This document shows positions 53,121-63,025 of a DNA stretch of 64,000 nt, in pieces. Each line of letters opens with the position of its first letter. Position 1 is the stretch's first letter. Location: the NCBI GenBank assembly GCA_016712265.1, contig JADJRJ010000027.1, positions 186,001 to 250,000 on the forward strand, in the 5' to 3' direction. The DNA comes from Gemmatimonadota bacterium. GTDB lineage: Bacteria > Gemmatimonadota > Gemmatimonadetes > Gemmatimonadales > Gemmatimonadaceae. A program made the position numbers and the translations under genes. The notes below the pieces were generated by a model. That model had not been told where the DNA came from. It saw nothing but the letters and a program-made list of their open reading frames with translations, and made no database searches.

Positions 53121-54806
53121 TCACCCCCGGCCGCGTGCGACCGACGCGATGATCGCCGGAAGCACCTCTTCGCGAAGCCGGCGCCAAGTGCCGTACCGGT
53201 TGTAGTTCCCGGCCGTGACCCCAACCACGAGCTGCAATTCCGGCACGACCATCACCATCTGGCCCCCGTTCCCGTTGGCCTCCACCTCCTGCCACTCGCG
53301 ACCCGCGGCGCGCACGGTGTACCGGTGCCAGGCCAGGCCGTCGGATCCGCCGTTGTTCGTGGTCACCTGGTGCGCGATCGACGCCTCCATCCACGCGCGG
53401 GGCACCACCTGCCGCCCCCCCCAGCGCCCGCCATCCAGCACGAGCTGCCCGAGCTTGAGCAGGTCGCGGGGCGCCAGGTAGGCACCCCCACCGCCGTATC
53501 CCTCGCCGGTCGGCGTCAGGTTGAGCGCGTAGTGTGCCAGGCCTAACGGTTGCGCGACCGCCCGGTCGAAGAACGCCGGCAACCATCCTCCGGTAGCGTG
53601 CGCGACGAGACTCGCCGCGAGGTGCATGCCGCCGGAGCAATAGGCATAGTGGGTTCCCGGCGGAAACACGGCGGGCAGGGCGAGCTGGTATCGCCCCCAG
53701 TCCGGCTGCCCCCGCTGGCGCTGCATCGTCTCCTCGTTCCCCGGCGACTTCTCATCGTTGTCGTCGCACGCCAGTCCGGAGGTGTGCGTCAGCAGGTGGC
53801 GCAGCTGAATACCGCGACGCGGATCATCCACGGCCCAATCGACCCCCGGCAACGTGTGCAGCGGCGTATCGGCATCGAGCTTCGCGCCACCCAACATCGC
53901 GGCACCTGCCATCACGTCGACAAAGGTCTTGAACGCGGAGCGCGTGTCATGCAGCCGCTCGTTGTCGAACCCCGGGGCGAAGTGCTCGACCACCAGGCGC
54001 CCACCGCGCGCCACGTGCAGGCTGTGCACGAGCAAGGTGCTGTCTCCAAACGGATCGGCGGTCGCCAGCTCCTGCAGGATCGCCCGCATCCGACCCGCGT
54101 CGAGCCCCGCCCGCGCGGGTGCTGCCACTACCCACCCATCCGCACGGCGCGCCGGCACCTGTCCGTACCGTGTCACCACGGGAGTCGGCGTCGTGCGTCG
54201 CAGCGCAAACGGACGTCCGAAATCAAACTCGATCTCGCCCGTCGCCGCGCGATACCCCTGGGTGAGCCGCACGGCACCACTGGCCGGGTCCCGGAACACC
54301 ACCGAACTATCCTGTACCTGCACCGTAAAGGTCCGCCCCAGGTTCCAACCAAACTCCGGGTTGCGGAACCGGGCCAGCAACGCGCCATCCTCGCGGGGCC
54401 AGACGCGCATCGACAGCGTCACCGATTCACCCAAGGGCCGCACCGTCCCGCGCCAGCTGCCGTCACGCAGACGCCGCAGCTCAACGGGAGTCGCGTACCC
54501 GTATCCCATGTTCCCTGCGGGCTGCACCCACATCGCCCGACCCGCCGGGGCGCCGTCCTTCACCGTGAACCGCAGCGTGCCAACCTCAGGCACCGCGAGC
54601 GACACCCGCTCGGCCAATGCGGCGTCTACCGACCCGGCACCAGTTTCCAGGCGCCACCCCGTCGCCGTACGACGCAACGTCACCGCGCCCGCACCGACCG
54701 CGGGCGGACGATCACTCCCCTCCCACACCCCAACGAGCGGGGACACGGCGCTCGACTGGGCGGCGAGGACGAGTGGCACGACGGTCATGAGGAGGAGGCA
54801 GCGCAT
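53121..54806 (-). CDS. Secreted class C beta-lactamase-fold serine hydrolase
   Basis: 561 residues; ATG at 54806 begins a signal peptide (L-L-L-M-T-V-V-P-L-V-L-A-A-Q). An N-terminal beta-rich domain (about residues 20-220) precedes the AmpC-like domain with S-A-F-K (Ser290, Lys293) as SxxK, a Y-C-S in the YxS/N position and a C-terminal G-N-G-G-Q in the HxG/KTG position. Such proteins are esterases, D-Ala-D-Ala or D-amino acid peptidases rather than antibiotic resistance enzymes. Divergent neighbours include the AraC regulator next door, which may control it. Confidence 0.83.
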   Translation of the reverse strand: MRCLLLMTVVPLVLAAQSSAVSPLVGVWEGSDRPPAVGAGAVTLRRTATGWRLETGAGSVDAALAERVSLAVPEVGTLRFTVKDGAPAGRAMWVQPAGNMGYGYATPVELRRLRDGSWRGTVRPLGESVTLSMRVWPREDGALLARFRNPEFGWNLGRTFTVQVQDSSVVFRDPASGAVRLTQGYRAATGEIEFDFGRPFALRRTTPTPVVTRYGQVPARRADGWVVAAPARAGLDAGRMRAILQELATADPFGDSTLLVHSLHVARGGRLVVEHFAPGFDNERLHDTRSAFKTFVDVMAGAAMLGGAKLDADTPLHTLPGVDWAVDDPRRGIQLRHLLTHTSGLACDDNDEKSPGNEETMQRQRGQPDWGRYQLALPAVFPPGTHYAYCSGGMHLAASLVAHATGGWLPAFFDRAVAQPLGLAHYALNLTPTGEGYGGGGAYLAPRDLLKLGQLVLDGGRWGGRQVVPRAWMEASIAHQVTTNNGGSDGLAWHRYTVRAAGREWQEVEANGNGGQMVMVVPELQLVVGVTAGNYNRYGTWRRLREEVLPAIIASVARGRG

Positions 54807-54891
54807 GATTTTGGCGGAGGGCGGCGTCGGGAGATCGCAGTCTCGCCCACAGCGTCGGAGGCGTCTTGCATGAATGAAACCCACCGGCCGG

Positions 54892-55701
54892 TCAGTCCCG
54901 ATGCGCGCGTCGCCACATCGCCGGCGTCATCGCCAGCGCCTGGCGAAAGTGCCGGTTCAGGTGACTCTGGTGGGCGTACCCACACCGCTGGGCTACGTCG
55001 CTGATCGTGTGGTTGGTGCAGGCGAGGAGCGCCGCCGCGCGGTTCAACCGCACCTGCCGCAGTACCTCCCCGGGGCTGGCGTTCAGGTGCCGTCGAAAGG
55101 CTCGCGCCAGCGACACGGGATGCACCCCGCACTCGCGCGCGACCTCCGCAATGTTCACGGACCCTGAACTCCCATCGTTGAGCAACTCAACCGCTCGCGC
55201 GATCCACGGCGGCACGGGCCCTTCGGCCTCCACGGTCGGCGCCGACGACGCCACCAACTCTACCAGCGCACTCTCCATCAATTCCTGCTGGCCCTGCGTG
55301 AGGGCATGCAGCACCCGCCCTGCGGCTCCCATGACCGGGGCGTCCGATCGGCACCAGGCGTCGGTCGACGGACTCGTTTGCCACCCCTGCCATTGGCCCT
55401 GGTCGATCGCGATGGAGACAAATCGTCCGCGAAAGGCGCCGTCCGTCCTGGCATAGCAATCCCGATGCGTCGTCCCTGGCGGGTTGAACACCACCACCGG
55501 ATGGCGGGCCACGCGCGGCGCATCGGCCGCGCTCGAGAGATACGCCCCCTCGAGGTGGATGATCAGGTGCGCCGTCTCGTGGACGTGCAGCTCGACCTCG
55601 CGCACCGGGTCTGGCCGCATGAGGGCCACCGTGAACCCGTCGCCGCGATGTTCCCGCGTGCGCGAGCCATAAAACTGGCCGTAGCCGAGTTGACGAGGCA
55701 T
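54892..55701 (-). CDS. AraC-family transcriptional regulator
   Basis: 269 residues. An N-terminal cupin-like effector domain has H-V-H-E-T-A-H-L-I-I-H and V-V-V-F-N-P-P-G-T-T-H-R. The C-terminal pair of helix-turn-helix motifs has V-N-I-A-E-V-A-R-E-C-G-V-H-P-V-S-L-A-R-A-F and I-S-D-V-A-Q-R-C-G-Y-A-H-Q-S-H-L-N-R-H-F. ATG at 55701; an upstream in-frame ATG (55722) adds seven residues. Same strand as, and 86 bases upstream of, the hydrolase gene, so it may regulate it. Confidence 0.85.
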   Translation of the reverse strand: MPRQLGYGQFYGSRTREHRGDGFTVALMRPDPVREVELHVHETAHLIIHLEGAYLSSAADAPRVARHPVVVFNPPGTTHRDCYARTDGAFRGRFVSIAIDQGQWQGWQTSPSTDAWCRSDAPVMGAAGRVLHALTQGQQELMESALVELVASSAPTVEAEGPVPPWIARAVELLNDGSSGSVNIAEVARECGVHPVSLARAFRRHLNASPGEVLRQVRLNRAAALLACTNHTISDVAQRCGYAHQSHLNRHFRQALAMTPAMWRRAHRD

Positions 55702-55739
55702 ACCCGGCCTACGTCCGGCCATGGCGCCAGGTGTCGGGA

Positions 55740-55769
55740 CGGCGGGCCGGACCGGCCCCTGGCCCGCCG
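55740..55769. terminator. Hairpin between dockerin gene and regulator
   Basis: CGGCGGGCC, 12-base loop, GGCCCGCCG: a perfect 9-base stem in the intergenic region after the dockerin-protein gene and just upstream of the regulator ATG. Confidence 0.45.
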
Positions 55770-55798
55770 GCCAAAGCCGTGCGGCCGCGCGCGCCGTA

Positions 55799-55836
55799 CG
55801 TCCCTGGTAGGCGGCCGCAGCCTCCCGCCAGGGACG
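55799..55836. terminator. Hairpin terminator of the cohesin/dockerin operon
   Basis: CGTCCCTGG, 20-base loop, CCAGGGACG: a perfect 9-base stem 12 bases past the stop of the dockerin gene on the minus strand, where operon termination is expected. Confidence 0.5.
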
Positions 55837-55847
55837 GGTGTCACGAC

Positions 55848-58382
55848 CTAACGAGCGACGGGGCCCACGCCGGCCATCGTCCGCACAACCCCCACGTCGG
55901 GCTTCTGCATCGCCGGCGTTGGCGCCACCCGCTGCGCCGTCCCCACACACGCCCCGATGTTCGGTAACCCGACCACGTTCCGGAGCACGAGGAGCGCATC
56001 GACCGTCGTGATGCGGCCATCGCAATTCGCATCCCCCTCCGGGTACAAGGACCGCCCCGGCGGGAGCTCCATCCCAACGATCGCTTGCTGGATGTGCAAG
56101 GCGTCCTGTGCACTCAATCGGCCGTCCCGGTCCACATCGCCGCGCAGCGCCGCCGGCGTGACACCGGGTCGGTACGCAAAGACCCCTCGACCAAAGGTCC
56201 CGACGTACACCGTCCCGTTCAGCGGGACGTACTGGATGTCGTGGATTACCGTCAGCGGAAGCCCCGGCGGCCCCTGCGTCCACGAGGCTCCCCCGTTCAA
56301 CGTTTGCAGCACGCCAACGTCCGTGGCCACCATGAAGGTGTTGGAGTTGGGGATCTGCACGCCAGCATGCACCGGAATGTTTGGCAGGTTGGCCCCGATC
56401 CCCGCGAAGAATGTCGCGCCGCCGTCGCGAGTCTCCGTCGCTCGTGGCGCATTGAGCGTGGACGCCGTCGCGATCACGTGGTTGACGTCCGCAGGATCGA
56501 TGATGATCCGCGTGAAGTTCCGCTGCGTGGCGAATTGGAAGACGTTCCAGCTGAAACCTGCATCACGGCTCACCGCCAGGTTCCCGTCACTCGTCCCCGC
56601 CCAGATCACCCGCGAATCATTCGAGGCCACCGACAGGGCAGAGATGAACCCCGACCCGCGCGTGATATCGGTGGTGATCGGCTGCCAGTCCAACCCTTCG
56701 TTGGTCGTGCGATAGATGCGCTGCGTCCCGAAGTACAGTGTGGAGCCCGATACCGGGTCCATGGCGAGCGGCCGCGGAATCCCGGCGCGATCCTGTCCGC
56801 TGATCCCGTTGTCGCGCGACTCCTCCTTCACCCCGCGACTTTGCCGCATCACGAAGTTCAGGAACGAGTGCGTCACCCATACCGTCGACGGGTCCGTGCG
56901 ATTGACGACCGTCCACCCACCGTCACCCAGCTGGGAGAGGTTGGCCCACACCGAGGACCCGGTGTAATAGATGGCGCTGTTGTCCTGCAGCCCGGCATAC
57001 ACCCAGAGCCCTGATGGGTGGATCGAGATCCCCTGGTAGACCTGGGTGATCGCCAGACCCTGGTTGCGTGCGCGGAAATTGCGCCCGTTGTCGTGCGAGA
57101 TGTAGAACCCGCCATCGGAACCGATCGCCATCTGGTCGGGATCGCTCGGGCTCTGTGCAATCGCATGGAAGTCAACGTGCACGTATGGCGCGGTGTGCCG
57201 GAACGTCGCGCCGCCATCCTCGGAACGAAATGCGCCCACCCCACCCACCCAGATCCGGTTGGCATTGCGTGGATCAACACCCAACAGCAGGTCATAGTCC
57301 GACTGTTCGCCAAAGGTGGCCGGGTACGCATCACCAGAGGTCTCCAGCCCCTGCGCGGCCAACTGGATCCAGCGGCCCTGCAGGTCATCCCAGCGATAGA
57401 TACCAATCAATCGACGGGTCTGCAGGTCGCCCGCGAGCGCAAACACCTGACCCGGGGCCGCCGGCGACGTGGCGAGTTCGACACGAGCCGCCACCCCGGC
57501 GTTCGGCATGGCGGAAGGCAATGCAGTCCAGGTGATCCCGCCATCCACCGACTTCCACAGGGTGCTGCGTGGATTGCCGTTCGGTTGAAAGACGGCCGAG
57601 AAGAAGACGCCCGGGCGCGTAGCATCCTGCACGACAGCGGTGGCGAACCCGGTGATCCGCTGGCTCCACGACTGCCCGCTGTTCACCGAGGTGTACAACC
57701 CGCGATGGGTCGCCACGAGCACACGCGTGCTGTTGATCGACCCCGCCGTGGCGCGGTCGATGGCCATGTGGTACGTGTAGGCCCCCTGCAGCTCAATACC
57801 TTGCGGTGGTGCCCAGGTATTCCCGCCGTCGGTCGACCGCAATACCCCACACCCGGCCTGCACAAAGCTGCGGGCATCGCCCGTCCCCGCGTAGACGATC
57901 GTCGGGGTTACGGGATCCACCACCACGGCCCCGATCGACGTGGTGCACTGCGCATCGGTCAGCGCCGTCCACGTATTGCCCCCGTTGGTGGTCTTCCAGA
58001 CCCCACCTTGCGACCCCAGGTAGATGGTGCGGGGGTCGGTCGGATGGAACGCGATCGAGTTGACGCGCCCCGACTTCATCTCCCCGGCGATGACGCCGCC
58101 GAACGCACCCTGGTTGAGCCACAAGCCGAACGGTCCCAGCGGGCGCCAGCTCACATCCGCCGCAAATGAGGGCGCGGCGTTGGGCATCGCAGTGACTTCA
58201 CGCCAGGCCCGGTACACAAAGTCGTCCGGCAGCTTGCCCGACGCGTCCGCACGTTGTTTGGCCCAGGCGTCGCGCATCGCGTCACGCGTGGCGGCATCGT
58301 CGCGCCACTGCGCCTGCGCCGTACCGCCTAACGTCACCAGGAGCAGCGCGGCGGTCGCCGCGCGAATCAGGTCGACCTTCAT
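55848..58382 (-). CDS. Secreted BNR/sortilin-type propeller with C-terminal dockerin
   Basis: 844 residues, signal peptide ending G-T-A-Q-A-Q. The body is a long propeller with sortilin/VPS10-like blades (T-I-Y-L-G-S-Q-G-G-V-W-K-T-T-N-G-G-N-T-W; F-R-S-E-D-G-G-A-T-F). Near residues 745-805 are two EF-hand-like dockerin repeats: G-D-V-D-R-D-G-R-L-S-A-Q-D and G-D-A-N-C-D-G-R-I-T-T-V-D, about 36 residues apart, the spacing of type I dockerins. Dockerins bind cohesins with calcium, and the gene two upstream encodes a cohesin-like lipoprotein. This is the last of four coupled genes; its ATG overlaps the previous stop. Enzymatic activity is not evident. Confidence 0.85.
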   Translation of the reverse strand: MKVDLIRAATAALLLVTLGGTAQAQWRDDAATRDAMRDAWAKQRADASGKLPDDFVYRAWREVTAMPNAAPSFAADVSWRPLGPFGLWLNQGAFGGVIAGEMKSGRVNSIAFHPTDPRTIYLGSQGGVWKTTNGGNTWTALTDAQCTTSIGAVVVDPVTPTIVYAGTGDARSFVQAGCGVLRSTDGGNTWAPPQGIELQGAYTYHMAIDRATAGSINSTRVLVATHRGLYTSVNSGQSWSQRITGFATAVVQDATRPGVFFSAVFQPNGNPRSTLWKSVDGGITWTALPSAMPNAGVAARVELATSPAAPGQVFALAGDLQTRRLIGIYRWDDLQGRWIQLAAQGLETSGDAYPATFGEQSDYDLLLGVDPRNANRIWVGGVGAFRSEDGGATFRHTAPYVHVDFHAIAQSPSDPDQMAIGSDGGFYISHDNGRNFRARNQGLAITQVYQGISIHPSGLWVYAGLQDNSAIYYTGSSVWANLSQLGDGGWTVVNRTDPSTVWVTHSFLNFVMRQSRGVKEESRDNGISGQDRAGIPRPLAMDPVSGSTLYFGTQRIYRTTNEGLDWQPITTDITRGSGFISALSVASNDSRVIWAGTSDGNLAVSRDAGFSWNVFQFATQRNFTRIIIDPADVNHVIATASTLNAPRATETRDGGATFFAGIGANLPNIPVHAGVQIPNSNTFMVATDVGVLQTLNGGASWTQGPPGLPLTVIHDIQYVPLNGTVYVGTFGRGVFAYRPGVTPAALRGDVDRDGRLSAQDALHIQQAIVGMELPPGRSLYPEGDANCDGRITTVDALLVLRNVVGLPNIGACVGTAQRVAPTPAMQKPDVGVVRTMAGVGPVAR

Positions 58383-58834
58383 GGAACCACCTTCAACGTA
58401 AGGGGAGCACTCGTGAGCCCGCGCGCTTCGACGGTCACGGGATAGCTGCCAGGCATCAGGGGACGGGGCGGCGACTCGACCGACGTCGAATACCGCGCCG
58501 GCACCACGATACGGATCTCCGTCCCCGCCGCATTCGCCGGCACACTCGGGATCGCCACCGGACCGATCCGGATCGTATTGCTGCCCGTGGTCGCGAAGCC
58601 GCTCCCACGGAGCGTGATCTCACTGATGGTATTGCTCGCCAGTCGCACCGAGTCCGGCGCGAGGGACGAGAGCACCGGGGCGCCCTGCGTCGCATTCCCG
58701 CTCCCCGGCGTCGGAGTCGACGGCGCGGGCGAAGGGGACGACTGCGTCTCGTCCGCCCCTTCACGCGGCGCCGAACGACAGGCCGTTACTCCAACAAGCA
58801 ACAGCAGCGACAACGACAGCGTGGCGCGCGTCAT
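58379..58834 (-). CDS. Lipoprotein with one IPT/TIG domain
   Basis: 151 residues; lipobox V-G-V-T-A-C (Cys19), a Pro/Ser/Thr-rich linker, then one Ig-like IPT/TIG domain (I-S-E-I-T-L-R-G-S-G-F, then I-R-I-V-V-P-A, then Y-P-V-T-V-E-A-R-G). ATGA overlaps with both neighbours. It probably displays or anchors a surface component of the cohesin/dockerin operon. Confidence 0.78.
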   Translation of the reverse strand: MTRATLSLSLLLLVGVTACRSAPREGADETQSSPSPAPSTPTPGSGNATQGAPVLSSLAPDSVRLASNTISEITLRGSGFATTGSNTIRIGPVAIPSVPANAAGTEIRIVVPARYSTSVESPPRPLMPGSYPVTVEARGLTSAPLTLKVVP

Positions 58835-59346
58835 GGAGCCACCCCCGCGTCAATCGACGGCGCCAACACGCGCGTCTGCGACAACTCGGCGCCATCCACC
58901 GCATGCAACTGGTCGATCGAGAGTTGCAGCGCACCCACCGGGCCGCGCGTGGTCGCGACGAACCGCAGCAGCACCAGCGCCCCGTCGCGGAATCCCTCCG
59001 TGGCCAGGCCGGCCACGCGCACGTCACCGACAATGTCGCCGTTCACGACGCGCAACGCGGCGGTGGACGGCGACGCTTCATCCACGAACGTCAGGCGCTG
59101 CGGATCGTACGACAGGCGAGCCGTGAAGCTCGCCGCGGGCCGTACCGCCACCCCACGGGTGAGGCGCACCGCCGCATAGACGGTATCCCCCACGCTCACG
59201 TCGCCACGGGAGAGGACGAGCGCGGCTTCCACCGCATCGGCCGAAGGCAGTGCCACCTGGGGCGCCTCGCGCAACGTCTCACGACAGGCGAGCCCACCGG
59301 CGAGGAGCATCGCCATCAACATGGACGGGATCAATCGGGTTCTCAT
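58831..59346 (-). CDS. Cohesin-like lipoprotein
   Basis: 171 residues; lipobox A-G-G-L-A-C (Cys21). The mature domain follows a cohesin pattern: V-S-V-G-D-T-V-Y-A-A-V-R, F-T-A-R-L-S-Y-D-P-Q-R-L-T-F, V-R-V-A-G-L-A, A-L-V-L-L-R-F-V-A-T. Cohesins hold dockerin-bearing proteins, and the dockerin protein is encoded in the same operon, two genes downstream. I read this as membrane-anchored cohesin; binding is an inference. The start overlaps the upstream stop (ATGA). Confidence 0.7.
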   Translation of the reverse strand: MRTRLIPSMLMAMLLAGGLACRETLREAPQVALPSADAVEAALVLSRGDVSVGDTVYAAVRLTRGVAVRPAASFTARLSYDPQRLTFVDEASPSTAALRVVNGDIVGDVRVAGLATEGFRDGALVLLRFVATTRGPVGALQLSIDQLHAVDGAELSQTRVLAPSIDAGVAP

Positions 59347-60962
59347 CGGAACACCAGCGGATAAAACGTGGAAGTGACGCGCGAGAAGAGATCCGCGCCG
59401 TCGGGACCAAAGATCTCGATCGCCTGGACCGTCATCGCCAGGCGGGCATTCGTCGGGCCACTGATCAGCAGCACTTCACCAAACTCGACCGGGGCCGTCA
59501 GCGGGGTCGTCGTCACCACGCTGAACCGGAACACGTTCGGATCGCTCTGCGCCGCCGTGACCGAGGCGCCCGTCACGGTGCGCGTCCCAATCTGGTACGC
59601 TGGAGAAAAATCCTGCGAGTTGAAGTTCACGACCACCGTGAACGCGCCCACCGGCGTGTTCCGCGGGTCGAGAACGAGGCGGAAGTACGTCGTGTCACCC
59701 GTGCGCATGACATAGTTTGTCAGTGTCGTCCGAGCCACTGGCCCGCCCGCGGAGCGCGTGACCACCGCCAGCACCGAGTCCGCACCCAGGTTGTTGAAGC
59801 CAAGCAGCCAGCTCTGGCCTTCGGCAACCCCGGTGAAACGGCCGTTGTTGTCGATGCTCACCCGGTTGGCCGCTCGCGACAGGAAGCCGGCCGGTCCACC
59901 GGTGGACAACGCCGCCGTCGAGCTGGCACCGGCGTCGAGGAACTGCACTTTCTCGTTGCCCAACCCAAAGATGATCGCCGGCAACGCCATCGGCGCCGCC
60001 GCGACACCGGGGACCCCAGTCGAGGAGAAAGCGAGCGCATACGTCCCGGGCTGCCCCGAGACCACCAGGTTGGTGAAGGTGGCCACACCAGCCACCGCCG
60101 TGACGGCGACCGTTCCGCCGACCGTGCCCGTGAATCCGGTCAACCCTGCCGTCACCACCGCCGTCGAACCCGTGGACACATTCCCACTCACGTCTCGCAG
60201 CTCAACGATCGGCTGCGTCAGCAGCGCCGCTCCCACCGCCCCACCCACGGGCTGGCGCCGCAGCACCATCGCCGCCGGCGCCCCCGGCGCGAGGGCAAAC
60301 GCCGCACTCGTCACCGGCGCCAGTCCGGCGGTCGAGAACGACAACGTGCGATTCCCGATCGTGCCCGACATCCCAAGGTCGCTGAACGTCGCCACGCCAT
60401 TGGAGGCCGACACCGTCGCAGTTCCGGCCAGGGTGCCGCCGCCACTCGCGATCGCCGCGTTCACCGCTCCGGCGCTCGTGGTGACCACATTCCCCGCCGC
60501 ATCCAGGAAGTCGACCACCGGTTGGGTCACGAAACGTGCACCCACGGCCGCTCCGCCAGGTTGGGTCCGCAAGCCAAGTCGCGTCGCGGCCCCTGGCGTG
60601 GTTGTCACCGCCAAGGGCGACGAAACCACACTGCCAACGGAGGCCGTGACCTGGGTGGTCCCCACGAGGACCGCAGTGATCAATCCGCCGTTCACCGAGG
60701 CCACCTGGGCGTTGGAACTCGACCACACCACGCTCGCCCCCGTGACCGGCCGGCCGTCGCGGGTCAACACGTTGGCGGTGACGTTCAGGGTATTCCCCGA
60801 CACCAGGGTCACCGCCCCGGTGGCTGACAGGGTGATGGTGGCCGGGGAGTTGTCAGGTGGGGGAGGCGTGGTGGATCCGCCATCGCCACCACCTCCACAG
60901 GCCAGGCTCACCACCAGGGCGGCGAGTGCGACCCACGAGGTCGTTCGTTTGGAGTGCGTCAT
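59343..60962 (-). CDS. Multidomain BIG2 lipoprotein heading the cohesin/dockerin operon
   Basis: 539 residues; ATG at 60962, lipobox V-V-S-L-A-C (Cys22) and a Gly-rich spacer. A BIG2-type repeat (V-V-W-S-S-S-N-A-Q-V-A-S-V-N-G-G) is followed by two related repeats with T-R-L-G-L-R-T-Q-P-G-G-A and M-V-L-R-R-Q-P-V-G-G-A motifs. The C-terminal ~110 residues (G-A-F-T-V-V-V-N-F, V-F-R-F-S-V) are again reminiscent of a cohesin fold. First gene of four that overlap by four bases each, so translation is coupled across the set. Confidence 0.74.
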   Translation of the reverse strand: MTHSKRTTSWVALAALVVSLACGGGGDGGSTTPPPPDNSPATITLSATGAVTLVSGNTLNVTANVLTRDGRPVTGASVVWSSSNAQVASVNGGLITAVLVGTTQVTASVGSVVSSPLAVTTTPGAATRLGLRTQPGGAAVGARFVTQPVVDFLDAAGNVVTTSAGAVNAAIASGGGTLAGTATVSASNGVATFSDLGMSGTIGNRTLSFSTAGLAPVTSAAFALAPGAPAAMVLRRQPVGGAVGAALLTQPIVELRDVSGNVSTGSTAVVTAGLTGFTGTVGGTVAVTAVAGVATFTNLVVSGQPGTYALAFSSTGVPGVAAAPMALPAIIFGLGNEKVQFLDAGASSTAALSTGGPAGFLSRAANRVSIDNNGRFTGVAEGQSWLLGFNNLGADSVLAVVTRSAGGPVARTTLTNYVMRTGDTTYFRLVLDPRNTPVGAFTVVVNFNSQDFSPAYQIGTRTVTGASVTAAQSDPNVFRFSVVTTTPLTAPVEFGEVLLISGPTNARLAMTVQAIEIFGPDGADLFSRVTSTFYPLVFR

Positions 60963-61266
60963 GCAACCGGCTGTGCGTGAATGAGGGAGGCTTCTGGGCA
61001 ACAGGCGCAATCGGGATCCTGCACGGATCAACCGCGCGGCGCCAGCGGCGCTTCCACCCGTCGTCGGCCACCGTGGCCCCGCTGGACCCTTGCCGATGTC
61101 CGTGGGTAGCTTGGACTTGCGGTCAAGGCGTCGCTTGACTCAGCATGTGCTCCCCCAGCAACGTGTGTGCCGTGCCCTGCAGCCAGCAGCTGGTCCCCAC
61201 ACCTGGAGCCGCGGTCCAGCCCCACGGCCACGCGACGTGCTCGACGTTCGCGCGATCTCGTACGCC
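60963..61266. other. Divergent promoter region
   Basis: 304 bases between the cohesin/dockerin operon and the plus-strand BIG2 lipoprotein. It contains direct and inverted C-T-T-G/C-A-A-G words around 61113-61137, but I found no convincing -35/-10 pair or RNA gene. Confidence 0.4.
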
Positions 61267-62457
61267 ATGAGGCGCTCCGTGCTTGCCCTGGCGCTGTGGG
61301 GGTGTGGCGGGGGAGCCACCGCGCCGACCACGTCGAGCGAGCGCCCGACCCTCGTGGTCGAGGCCCCCGTCCCGTCCCTCGAGCTCGGCCAGACCACCAC
61401 CCTCACCGCATTCCTCGTCAACGCCGCAGGGGTGCGAAGTCCCGCCACACAGGTCACCTGGACGGTCTCCCCAGCCACCGTCGCAACGATCACCAGCTTC
61501 GGCTTCCTGACCACCTTGACCGAGGGGACCGCGGTCGTCACCGCAGCCATGGGGGGAATCCAGGCCACTGTGCAGCTCCCCGTCGTCCCGGTCCCCGTGG
61601 CCAAGGTCGATGTCTCACCCCCCACCGCCGACATCAGCCGCGGCGACGTCCTTCAACTCGTCGCCGTCCCACGGGACCGCAGCGGGATCGCGTTGGCCGG
61701 GCGTGCGATCCAGTGGCGTTCCTCCGACTCGACCCGGGCGACCGTGTCCGCAACCGGCACCGTGCGCACCCTCCAGCCGGGCAACGTCACCATCACCGCG
61801 ACAAGTGACGGCGTGCAGGGCCAGGTGACCGTGACCGTCCGGGATCGTGTCCAGGGCGTGCACCAGGTCACGATCGATGCGACCAGCTCGCTGATGATCG
61901 TCGGCGACACCCTGCGCCTCCAGGCCACCGTGCGTGACGGTGACGGACAAATCCTGGAAGACCGGACCGTCGCCTGGTCAGTCAGCATCACGGCCGGCAA
62001 TCCGGTCGTTTCCGTCTCCACCGATGGCCTCGTGCGAGCACTCGGCCAGGGAACGGCCGTGATCGAGGCGACCTGCGAAGGGAAGACCGCATCCCTCCCC
62101 ATCCGTGTGGTCGACAATCTCGACACCAGCATCGTGGTCATCCTCGCCGCACCAATCGTGGGCGACACCGTGGCGGATACGCTGCTCGTGATGGCCGACG
62201 TGGATCACCTGCATCCGCTCGCCAGGGTCGTCGCCACCGTCGGCCCGATCAGCGTTGAGCTCAAGCTGACCCCGGTGGGGCGCGGCACCCTCCTCTGGGC
62301 CGGCAAGTTGGTCCTCGCCGACCTTCGCGTCGGCCCCTACGTCGTGCAGGTGGACGCGACCGACGCGCGTGGCGGACTGGGACGCGCCACCCGGGCTTTC
62401 ACGCGGAAGTACCAGGCCGGGGACGGGGGAAAGCCGCCAGGCCCGCGGTCGAAGTAA
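61267..62457 (+). CDS. Lipoprotein with BIG2 Ig-like repeats
   Basis: 396 residues; ATG at 61267 gives a short signal with lipobox A-L-W-G-C (Cys13). Three BIG2-type repeats: V-T-W-T-V-S-P-A-T-V, I-Q-W-R-S-S-D-S-T-R-A-T-V-S, V-A-W-S-V-S. A final domain (R-V-V-A-T-V-G-P-I, G-T-L-L-W-A-G-K-L, Y-V-V-Q-V-D-A-T-D) looks like a further Ig-like fold. The gene ends shortly before the homopolymer tract; its 3' end is still normal. Confidence 0.76.
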   Translation: MRRSVLALALWGCGGGATAPTTSSERPTLVVEAPVPSLELGQTTTLTAFLVNAAGVRSPATQVTWTVSPATVATITSFGFLTTLTEGTAVVTAAMGGIQATVQLPVVPVPVAKVDVSPPTADISRGDVLQLVAVPRDRSGIALAGRAIQWRSSDSTRATVSATGTVRTLQPGNVTITATSDGVQGQVTVTVRDRVQGVHQVTIDATSSLMIVGDTLRLQATVRDGDGQILEDRTVAWSVSITAGNPVVSVSTDGLVRALGQGTAVIEATCEGKTASLPIRVVDNLDTSIVVILAAPIVGDTVADTLLVMADVDHLHPLARVVATVGPISVELKLTPVGRGTLLWAGKLVLADLRVGPYVVQVDATDARGGLGRATRAFTRKYQAGDGGKPPGPRSK

Positions 62458-62471
62458 CATCCGATCGAAGC

Positions 62472-62970
<499 letters not shown>

Positions 62971-63025
62971 CGAGCAGGCGCACCTCCGACACGGGTACGA
63001 CCCTCGCGCAACAACGCGGGAAGTC

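Noticed and set aside
53550..55004. 484-residue plus-strand frame
   Set aside because: Antisense to the serine hydrolase, which has a signal peptide and the S-A-F-K motif.
8315..58333. Recurring CGTTAGG word at several gene ends
   Set aside because: About seven copies in 64 kb on both strands is close to chance for this base composition; only some coincide with TAG stops.
59250..60827. 525-residue plus-strand frame
   Set aside because: Arg/His-rich shadow of the BIG2 lipoprotein gene; no signal or motif.
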